64,000 nt of DNA from Sphingobium estronivorans. Its GTDB lineage: Bacteria > Pseudomonadota > Alphaproteobacteria > Sphingomonadales > Sphingomonadaceae. Below, in pieces: positions 1 through 6,723 of this stretch (the first letter of the stretch is position 1; each line of letters starts with the position of its first letter). Under the pieces are notes generated by a model. The model was not told where the DNA came from, did no database searches, and worked only from the letters and a program-made list of their open reading frames with translations. The stretch spans positions 1 to 64,000 of the forward strand of contig NZ_LFCT01000027.1 of NCBI RefSeq assembly GCF_008692605.1, given 5' to 3'. The position numbers were made by a program, and so were the translations under genes.

Positions 1-20
1 GTTCCATCTCAATTCTTTCC

Positions 21-268
21 TTAAAATTTCATGCTGATATCGAGGCCCGTGCTGCGGGGCTCACCCAAATCCCGCCACGTTGGTCACGCCGATGCGGGCG
101 CCCAGCAAGCGGATGAGGCGCGACCTGCATATTCTGTACGACCGAACCGAGATCGGCCAGTTCCGTGCCGTCCGCTACCTGGGTCGGCGTGGTAGCCTGC
201 GTCGTTTGCGCAAGCACCGGCGCCTGAATCACTGCCGTCGCCATGAGCAAGGGCATTATCCGCTTCAT
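21..268 (-). pseudogene. Relic of a TonB-dependent receptor (signal peptide joined to C-terminal strands)
   Basis: On the minus strand an AAGGAGGGG ribosome-binding site precedes an ATG at 266-268. The first ~50 codons give a good signal peptide (MKRIMPLLMATAV, then APVLAQ) and a short mature start. The sequence then resembles the last strands of a TonB receptor, but in two other frames: LLGARIGVTNVAG in the +1 frame, then GEPRSTGLDISMKF ending at a TAA (21-23) in the +2 frame. Terminal aromatic-plus-stop after a G-E-P-R-S/T-x-G motif is typical of receptor C-termini. The plug and nearly all of the barrel are missing, so this is an internal deletion with at least two frameshifts. An alternative is an unrelated small secreted protein of 79 residues, but the C-terminal match argues against that. 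Confidence 0.6.
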
Positions 269-550
269 CCATCCCCTCCTTCCATGGTCCGGGCTCGATC
301 AATTTTATTCTGTTGAGTCGATCGAGTGCTTATGTGGCGGTGGATGTTACGGGTCGTGTCCGCGCCGTGCATCCTCCATAATGATTACGCAAAATTTTGT
401 GAATGGGGGAGAATTTTCTCGGAAAAGCGTAATAATGATGCCGGTATGGCACGAATCAGGCGATTGATCCGCGCATTGCGTTTCATCTGAGTTATAAATA
501 GCTGGATTCTTGAAAGCGTAAATTCGCGCTCAGACGGAGGCTTGGTCGGC

Positions 551-2074
551 ATGGCTGCGGGTTTGAAGATCGATGACAGCGCAAGAGGGCATCTCCAGGA
601 AATTGCCAATTCTCCTCAATCCCCGCGGTCGCTGGTCCAGCGTTCGAAGATCATATTGGCGTCGAGCGTTCCGGGCGTGTCGGCTGCGGACATCGCGCAG
701 CGGCATGGCGTGTCGGCGGCAACGGTCCGTCACTGGCAGAAGCAGTTTTCGGAACGCGGACTGGACGGTTTGGCGGACGCGCATCGGATCGGCGCGCCCC
801 GTCAGATCGGCGATGCTGCGCGTTCGACCATTATCGACCTTCATGCCGCCGGCCTCGATACGCGCGAGATAGCTCGGCGCTGCGGCATCAGCCAAAGCTC
901 TGTTTCCCGCATCATACGTCAAATGAAATCGGCTCCGGCCCCTGATCGGGTGGATCCGGACCTGGATTCCCTGGTGTTGGAATTGTTCGAAAGCCTGGCG
1001 GATGAAACTCCGCTAGTCCGATTTCTCAAGAAATTTCAACAAGCAACGAAATCCATATATTGCGGCCTGCTGACTTTTTCAAAAAATAAGCTGAAGCCGA
1101 GTCTGCTTTTGTCGGACGGTTTGCCGCTTCCGGGTACGGACGATTATATCAATACATATTATGCCAAGGAATTTCTTTGCTCTATTCCAGAAGGCGTAGT
1201 GGTTACGGCTAGCGACTTATTATCTGTCGAAGAAATGCGTGAAGAGGATTATTATAAGGAATATCTCAGCCAATATGGTGTCGGCTATATTCTGGGCATC
1301 GACGTTGGCACGGTGCGCGGAATTTCCGGAAAATTTCGCATGGTCCGGTTGGAGCAGGATGAAGATTTCGGTCCAAGGGAACGCGCGCTTTGCCAGGCGC
1401 TTGTCCCATATCTGCGCGCGGCGCTGAATATCTTCGTGATGCGTGTCGATATGCAGGCGGAAAGGGACGCCCTGTCGGCCACGGTGTCGGGCATGTCCGT
1501 GGGCCGCATCCTGGTCGATTCCGACGGCCAGGTGCTGGAGGCTAATCCGCCGGCGCTATCGATATTGGAGCAACGGGACGGCCTGTCCTTGTCGAGGGGC
1601 GCGCTGGTCCTGGATGACCCGAGAAAATCCAAGCAGCTTCACGATCTGATCCGGAAAAACGCGGAAGGCGCTTTTGAGCCTGCGGCGCGAGGATCTGCGC
1701 GAACCATGATGATCGACCGCCCCTCGGGGCGTGAAAGCATCAGCCTGCTTGTCCGCTCCGGCTCTTCCGGCGGGCAGATGACGATGCGGCAAACCGCGCT
1801 TATCCATCTGGTCGACCCGGCGCAGCCCCGTGTTCCCGTGATAGAAGCGCTGATCCAGCTGTTTGACTTGACTCCTGCCGAAGCGAAGGTGGCCCTGTCC
1901 CTTTCCAACGGGAATTCGATTGCTGAAACCGCGCAGGCCAGTTCGATCAGCACGAACACGATCAGATCCCATGTCCGTTCCATCTTTGCAAAAATGGGAG
2001 TCAACCGTCAGTCGGATCTGATCAGGACCGTCCTGATCAGCGTCGCGATGCTGCCCATGCATGACCAGCCATAA
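551..2074 (+). CDS. Regulator with N-terminal transposase-like HTH pair and C-terminal LuxR HTH
   Basis: About 507 residues. Residues ~30-66 and ~92-124 are two helix-turn-helix units (AADIAQRHGVSAATVRHWQ; TREIARRCGISQSSVSRII) joined by a GLDGLADAHRIGAPRQ linker like that of IS630-type transposases and Homeodomain-like domains. The middle (~140-430) has no motif I can name; part around 300-400 (VGRILVDSDGQVLEANPPAL) resembles a PAS sensor. Residues ~440-497 are a LuxR/GerE HTH (LTPAEAKVALSLSNG; SISTNTIRSHVRSIFAKMGV). The ATG at 551 lies 10 nt after GGAGG; an upstream TTG at 542 is too close to that site. No DDE catalytic domain is present, so it is not a transposase. It is transcribed toward the TauD-type dioxygenase and may regulate it, but that is inference. 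Confidence 0.8.
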   Translation: MAAGLKIDDSARGHLQEIANSPQSPRSLVQRSKIILASSVPGVSAADIAQRHGVSAATVRHWQKQFSERGLDGLADAHRIGAPRQIGDAARSTIIDLHAAGLDTREIARRCGISQSSVSRIIRQMKSAPAPDRVDPDLDSLVLELFESLADETPLVRFLKKFQQATKSIYCGLLTFSKNKLKPSLLLSDGLPLPGTDDYINTYYAKEFLCSIPEGVVVTASDLLSVEEMREEDYYKEYLSQYGVGYILGIDVGTVRGISGKFRMVRLEQDEDFGPRERALCQALVPYLRAALNIFVMRVDMQAERDALSATVSGMSVGRILVDSDGQVLEANPPALSILEQRDGLSLSRGALVLDDPRKSKQLHDLIRKNAEGAFEPAARGSARTMMIDRPSGRESISLLVRSGSSGGQMTMRQTALIHLVDPAQPRVPVIEALIQLFDLTPAEAKVALSLSNGNSIAETAQASSISTNTIRSHVRSIFAKMGVNRQSDLIRTVLISVAMLPMHDQP

Positions 2075-2130
2075 GCCCGATCATGCCGATCTTTCCATGG
2101 CTCGCAGAAGGCGGTTGAGGTGAAAATTGG

Positions 2131-2150
2131 AACTGTACCATGGTTCAGTT
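2131..2150. promoter_or_regulatory. Operator-like palindrome, copy 1, upstream of the dioxygenase
   Basis: The 20-bp AACTGTACCATGGTTCAGTT is a near-perfect palindrome (AACTG/CAGTT arms around ACCATGGT, one mismatched pair). It lies ~185 bp before the dioxygenase start. A second, related 20-mer lies 108 bp downstream. TetR-type repressors often use sites of this size and symmetry, and a tandem TetR gene is nearby. Confidence 0.5.
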
Positions 2151-2238
2151 TTGTCGTTGACGAAGGCCGGGGATTTGCTATTTTGGCAAAAATAAAGAAC
2201 AAACAGTTATAGGAGCATTGCCTGTCGCGCTTCATGAT

Positions 2239-2258
2239 AACTGTACTATAAGTCAGTA
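2239..2258. promoter_or_regulatory. Operator-like palindrome, copy 2, upstream of the dioxygenase
   Basis: AACTGTACTATAAGTCAGTA matches copy 1 at 15 of 20 positions (AACTGTAC, AT and TCAGT conserved). It also contains a GTACT-N7-AGTAC inverted repeat at its right side. It lies ~75 bp before the dioxygenase ATG, where a repressor could block the promoter. The 2075-2333 interval has no other gene. Confidence 0.5.
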
Positions 2259-2333
2259 CGAAGCGAACGGCGAAGCGCTGCTGGAATTGGGTTAACACGA
2301 CCGATTCAAAAGCAGTTCAGGAGAGAAGCAAAA

Positions 2334-3206
2334 ATGACCGGTCTTCCAGAAATTCCTTCACTTCCCCATGTCGGCATCACGCCGATACAGCCGCTGATCG
2401 GCGCCGAAATTTCTGGCGTGGATGTCGGTAATGCCAGTGAGGAGGAGCGCCGACTCATCCATGCCGCGCTGCTGCGGTACAAGGTCATTTTCTTTCGCGA
2501 CCAGAATCTCTCGCGCGCGCAGCATGTCGCCTTCGGTCAGCGTTTCGGCGAGCTTGAAGTCCATCCCCTTTCAGCGCATCCCGATCATCCCGAAATGCTG
2601 GTCCTGAAATCCGAGGGTGAAGCGCGGGAGGGCATGCTGGCGCCAGCGGCGGATTATTGGCACACCGATACGACCTTCCGGGAACGGCCGTCGGCTGCGT
2701 CCATCCTGCTGGGCTATGCCATTCCACCGCTGGGCGGGGACACTCTGTGGTGCAACATGGTGGCTGTCTATGAGGGGCTGGACGAAGAACTCAAGGCCCG
2801 GATCGAAGGGCTGGAAGCATTCCATAACGGGCTTGTATCCTTCGAGCGGCATCTGAATACCCCGGAAAAACAGGCAGCATTTCTGGAACGTTATCCGCCG
2901 CAGCTTCATCCTGTCGTCCGCATCCACCCGGAAACCGGGGAAAAGATGCTTTTCGTGAACAGCGGCTTCACCACGCATATCGCCGGAATGGCGGAAGAAG
3001 AGAGCAGGGCGCTGCTCGCCCGTCTCTACGATGAAGTGAAACGGCCCGAATATCAGGTTCGATTCCGCTGGCAGCCCGGCTCCATCGCTTTCTGGGATAA
3101 TCGGTCCACCCAACATTATGGCGTTGCCGACTATCAGGGCTTCCGTCACCTTGAACGTGTGACCGTGGTGGGGGATAAGCCCTTCGGAGCCCCAGCGCGC
3201 CACTGA
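2334..3206 (+). CDS. TauD/TfdA-family Fe(II)/2-oxoglutarate dioxygenase
   Basis: 290 residues, the usual length for this family. These enzymes couple 2-oxoglutarate decarboxylation to hydroxylation of a substrate, often releasing sulfite, phenol or another leaving group. The iron facial triad is visible: H110 and D112 (YWHTDTTF) and H261 (NRSTQHYGVADY). R275 (ERVTVVGDKP) and T137 (GGDTLWCN) are the expected 2-oxoglutarate contacts. An AGGAGAGA ribosome-binding site precedes the ATG. The gene is followed after 17 bp by an MFS transporter, so the two probably act together on one imported compound. The substrate (taurine, an alkylsulfonate, an aryloxyalkanoate or other) cannot be read from the sequence. 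Confidence 0.92.
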   Translation: MTGLPEIPSLPHVGITPIQPLIGAEISGVDVGNASEEERRLIHAALLRYKVIFFRDQNLSRAQHVAFGQRFGELEVHPLSAHPDHPEMLVLKSEGEAREGMLAPAADYWHTDTTFRERPSAASILLGYAIPPLGGDTLWCNMVAVYEGLDEELKARIEGLEAFHNGLVSFERHLNTPEKQAAFLERYPPQLHPVVRIHPETGEKMLFVNSGFTTHIAGMAEEESRALLARLYDEVKRPEYQVRFRWQPGSIAFWDNRSTQHYGVADYQGFRHLERVTVVGDKPFGAPARH

Positions 3207-3223
3207 AAGAAAGGGTCGGAACG

Positions 3224-4453
3224 ATGACGGCAATCAATCCGGCGCAGGAAGAGATCGCTATTGCCACGGACTCACTGTCCGCCTGGCTGATGCTTGGCGT
3301 TCTATTCCTGGTCCAGATGCTGGTCGTGGGCGGCATAGCCTATGGTTTCGGCCTGCTGGCCAAGCCGATGGCGGCGGAATATGGGCTGTCGCGCGCCGAC
3401 ATGAACATCGGGCTGATGGTGCTGATCGTCGGCATGGGGCTGTTCTCGCCGCTCGTCGGTCGCGCTCTGGACAGATTGCCGGGGCAACTGGTCATCACGG
3501 GCGGGGCGCTGCTCTTTTCATTGGGCTGCTTCATCGTTGCGATGGCGCCTTCGCTCCCGGTGATGATCGCCGCCTCTTTCCTGCTCATTGCGTCCGGCGG
3601 AGCAGCGCTCGGGCCCCTGCCCGGCTCTACCCTGACGGCGCGCTCCTTCGGCATGGCGCGCGGCCGGGCGCTCGGGATCGTGTCGGTTTCTTCCTCGGTC
3701 GGCGGACTGCTGGTCCTGCCGGCCATGGCATGGGTGGTCGAACATGACGGATGGCGAGCGGCTGTCGCGGTCATGGGCCTCGTCGTGCTGCTGGTCGGTT
3801 GTGGCCTCGGCTGGCTTGTGCGGGTCCCGAAGAGCGCAAACGGGCAGGGTGCCGGCAGGAACGGCGTCAGCGAATGGACCATCGGCAAAGCCATGGCGAC
3901 CAAGGATTTCTGGCTGATAGCGCTTGCGATCGGCCTGATGATGTGCGTCGATCAGGCACTGCTCGCCTCGCTGATTTCCTATGGTACCGACCGGGGATTT
4001 TCCTTGCAGGCCTCTACCCTTATCGTGTCGCTCATCTCGGGTTTCGCCATTGCCGGGAAACTGGCGATCGGAAGCTTGTCGGACAGGATCGATCCGCGCT
4101 GGCTGTTCCTGTTCGTGGCGTCGCTCAATGCCGCCTTCCTGGTCGTGCTGATGCTGCATCCATCCTATCCGATGTTGCTGGGAGCATCCGTGATCGTCGG
4201 TTTGGGATTTGGCGGCACAATGCCTTTGTGGGCCGCGTTGATCGCAAATCGGTATGGCATAGCCGCGTTCGGGATCATCATGGGCATGATGACCCCGCTT
4301 CAGATGCCGTTCACCATCGGCGGTCTGCGCTATGTGGGCCATGTATATGACAGTGTCGGAAGCTATATTCCGGCATTTGGCGTTTTTCTGGTGCTGGTGG
4401 TGATGTCAGGCCTCTTCATCCTGCCGGTGCAAAGGCGGCGAGAAATCGTCTAG
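3224..4453 (+). CDS. MFS transporter, oxalate/formate-antiporter-like
   Basis: 409 residues with about 12 hydrophobic segments in two halves separated by a basic loop near residues 195-225. The loop after the second segment has an MFS-type G-x-x-x-D-R motif (PLVGRALDRLPG), repeated in the second half (GKLAIGSLSDRIDPR). The layout suggests an inner-membrane monocarboxylate or organic-anion carrier. It is 17 bp behind the TauD-type dioxygenase, so it likely imports that enzyme's substrate or exports a product. Its last 48 bp overlap the 3' end of the convergent tandem TetR gene. Confidence 0.88.
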   Translation: MTAINPAQEEIAIATDSLSAWLMLGVLFLVQMLVVGGIAYGFGLLAKPMAAEYGLSRADMNIGLMVLIVGMGLFSPLVGRALDRLPGQLVITGGALLFSLGCFIVAMAPSLPVMIAASFLLIASGGAALGPLPGSTLTARSFGMARGRALGIVSVSSSVGGLLVLPAMAWVVEHDGWRAAVAVMGLVVLLVGCGLGWLVRVPKSANGQGAGRNGVSEWTIGKAMATKDFWLIALAIGLMMCVDQALLASLISYGTDRGFSLQASTLIVSLISGFAIAGKLAIGSLSDRIDPRWLFLFVASLNAAFLVVLMLHPSYPMLLGASVIVGLGFGGTMPLWAALIANRYGIAAFGIIMGMMTPLQMPFTIGGLRYVGHVYDSVGSYIPAFGVFLVLVVMSGLFILPVQRRREIV

Positions 4454-5632
4454 GCCGAACAGCTCGTCGAAAATGCGTGCGGATTGCCTGTCCAGGAAAT
4501 CCCGGCGATGGCCCTTGGGTTGGATCAGCGCCCTTACGGCGAGCGAGGATGTCGCCGAAGACCAGACGATGCCGTCCAACTGATCGGCTTGGCGATAGCC
4601 GCGCGCCTGTAACCAGCGAAGGCCATCGACCCCGCGCAACTGCCGTAGCGTCAGAGCCAGTTCAGGCAGTTCGCCGGACCGTATCGCCGCATTGTTCAGC
4701 GCGACCATCGCCCCCATCTCCCATCTTTCTTCCTCTTCCTCGGTCAGGACGATGGTGGAAACAAATTCCGCCTGGGGCGTGCGTTCGTTGACCACTGCCT
4801 GCACCGCCTGACGTTGAATCGCGCGGAAGGCGTCGACGACGATGTCGTTCTTGGTCGCATAGAAATACGTTGTGGAGGCCAGCGATAGTCCCGCTTCCGC
4901 CGCGATCCTCCGATGGGTCAGGCGCTCCAGTCCCTGTGCGCCGATAATCCTGGTCGCTGCCTGGATGATCTGTTCCTTGCCCTTGGGCATCGCCGGGGAA
5001 TGAGGCGAAAGTGGCAGGTCGTGCTTTGCCGGTACCAACGGCGTCGGCCGGCGGGCGATGCGATCCTGCGTACGCCAGATCACGGCGGAGATAAGCGCAT
5101 CGCGCCGCGCATCGTCGGTGTCGAGCATGATCAGCGGCAACAGGCCCTGCGCCACCGCGGTCCAGACTTCGGCATCGTCGGCGGGCATGGACAGGGCGGC
5201 GAAAAGGGTCCGCCAGAAATGCCTGTCGGCCTCATCGTTCCGTTGCATCCGATCGCCCAGATCGATGTCGCCCCGCACGGCCATCCGGTTCAATTCCTGC
5301 AACAGCAGGGCGTGCCGACTCATGTGGCGCACCAGATGGCTGATGGTGGCGGCAATATGCGCCTGGGCAGGCATGAGATGCGCCAAGGGGTCGTCAAGGC
5401 TGCTTAACCGTCCCGCACGCCATTCCATCAGGGACTCATCGATCAGTGCGTAAATGGCGGACAACAGGCCGGCCAGCGATTTGAAATGATAGATCACCGC
5501 TGACGGCACGATGCCGACCTCTTGAGCAACCGCACGCAGGGTAACGCTTCCCGCGCCTTCATGCAGGGCAATGCGCATGGCGCTTTCAACGATGCTGCGC
5601 TGGATGTCCTGACCCGGAATTTTGGTGGGCAT
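4406..5632 (-). CDS. Tandem TetR/AcrR regulator (two TetR units in one chain)
   Basis: 408 residues, about twice a normal TetR protein. Residues ~10-60 hold a first TetR DNA-binding domain (TLRAVAQEVGIVPSAVIYHF) followed by a ligand-binding-like helical region to ~195. A Pro-rich linker (~196-216) leads to a second TetR domain at ~217-270 (LTHRRIAAEAGLSLASTTYF) with its own C-terminal helical part. Both HTHs look intact. A single polypeptide could thus mimic the usual dimer and let the halves diverge to bind an asymmetric site or two ligands. It converges on and overlaps the MFS gene and is divergent from the AraC gene at 5750. It is a candidate repressor for the twin palindromes at 2131 and 2239. 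Confidence 0.88.
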   Translation of the reverse strand: MPTKIPGQDIQRSIVESAMRIALHEGAGSVTLRAVAQEVGIVPSAVIYHFKSLAGLLSAIYALIDESLMEWRAGRLSSLDDPLAHLMPAQAHIAATISHLVRHMSRHALLLQELNRMAVRGDIDLGDRMQRNDEADRHFWRTLFAALSMPADDAEVWTAVAQGLLPLIMLDTDDARRDALISAVIWRTQDRIARRPTPLVPAKHDLPLSPHSPAMPKGKEQIIQAATRIIGAQGLERLTHRRIAAEAGLSLASTTYFYATKNDIVVDAFRAIQRQAVQAVVNERTPQAEFVSTIVLTEEEEERWEMGAMVALNNAAIRSGELPELALTLRQLRGVDGLRWLQARGYRQADQLDGIVWSSATSSLAVRALIQPKGHRRDFLDRQSARIFDELFGLDDFSPPLHRQDEEA

Positions 5633-5749
5633 GTTCGTTCCCTAAGCTTTGGAAGGCTCTAGAGGACTGCGCATGGAAATAGGAACTGATTTTGTGTTTC
5701 AGGATAATCCGCAAGCGACAGCGACTTCGGGTCGGGCCTTGTTCCACCG

Positions 5750-6661
5750 ATGGTGTGGGGTTATCCTTGGCCCGTGACGCAAAATGTGATGATCGATCTT
5801 CGCGATACGCCAGATTGCGTAACCCGTCCCTGGACGGTTCTCGCCGCGATGGACAGTGCGGCGGCATGGATCGAATTGCGCCGCTATGACCTGCCGCGAC
5901 CCAATGAGATGTGGGAACTGGATGACGCGCCCATCCTGTCGATCACCATGCCCCGGGCCGAGGGAACGGAAGGGGAGATCATGTTCGACAGTGGCGAACG
6001 CCGCCGCCATCGCGTGGGCCGCCTGATGTTGCGTCCGGCGGGCATCGCGATGCACTCACGTGGCGATGGCGGGGTACTCGACATTTTGAGGTGCCGTTTC
6101 GATCCTGTCCTGTTCGCGGAAGTCACGGGGATATCCGATTGGGATTCGCGCTTGCTCGGCCAATGCGCTGCGTTGAGTTCCGCGCCGATCATGAGTCTGG
6201 CCGAAAAGCTGCGCCATGAAATGGTGACGCGCGATTTCGGATCGGATATGGCGGTCGAGGCGCTGGTGCGCCTGTTGCTGGTCGAAATCGGGCGGATGTT
6301 CCGTTCCCCCTTGCTGCGATCGCGCGGCCAGGCCAGCCTCGCGCCCTGGCAGATCGCCCGGGTCGAGGATGTGCTCCGCAACAGCGACGGAGCATGGCCG
6401 ACGACGGAAGAACTGGCGGAACTGTGCGGCATCAGCCGTTCGCATCTGTCGCGCTCCTTCGCCGCGACGACGGGCCGGTCGCTGGCCGATCATGCCGCCG
6501 CCATCCGGCTGGAACGGGCGCAGGACATGATCCGTCTGGACAAGCTGCCGATGGGACAGATCGCGGAAACGCTGGGCTTTGCAACGGCCAGCGCCTTCAG
6601 CGCCGCCTTCCGCCGCGCCACTGGCTATACCCCCAGCCAGTTCCGGCAGAGCTTGCGCTGA
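5750..6661 (+). CDS. AraC-family transcriptional regulator
   Basis: 303 residues. The C-terminal ~100 residues carry the two AraC HTHs: TTEELAELCGISRSHLSRSF, then MGQIAETLGFATASAFSAAF and the family ending RRATGYTPSQFR. The N-terminal ~190 residues are a sensor region with no motif I can name. The first ATG (5750) is used; a second in-frame ATG near 5789 is possible. The gene is divergent from the tandem TetR gene (117-bp gap) and convergent with a TonB receptor, and it is followed by its own terminator. It probably activates one of the flanking transport or catabolic units. Confidence 0.85.
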   Translation: MVWGYPWPVTQNVMIDLRDTPDCVTRPWTVLAAMDSAAAWIELRRYDLPRPNEMWELDDAPILSITMPRAEGTEGEIMFDSGERRRHRVGRLMLRPAGIAMHSRGDGGVLDILRCRFDPVLFAEVTGISDWDSRLLGQCAALSSAPIMSLAEKLRHEMVTRDFGSDMAVEALVRLLLVEIGRMFRSPLLRSRGQASLAPWQIARVEDVLRNSDGAWPTTEELAELCGISRSHLSRSFAATTGRSLADHAAAIRLERAQDMIRLDKLPMGQIAETLGFATASAFSAAFRRATGYTPSQFRQSLR

Positions 6662-6675
6662 AAACCGCAAGGCCT

Positions 6676-6712
6676 GAGCCGGAGTCCCCTGCCTCCGGCT
6701 CGCCCAATTTTT
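6676..6712 (+). terminator. Rho-independent terminator after the AraC gene
   Basis: A perfect 9-bp stem GAGCCGGAG/CTCCGGCTC (6676-6684 and 6693-6701) with an 8-nt loop is followed by a T run at 6708-6712. It lies between the convergent AraC and TonB-receptor genes. Confidence 0.75.
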
Positions 6713-6723
6713 CGCAAGATGCT

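Noticed and set aside
551-900. Insertion sequence of the IS630 type
   Set aside because: Only HTH units are present; no DDE domain and no terminal repeats were seen.
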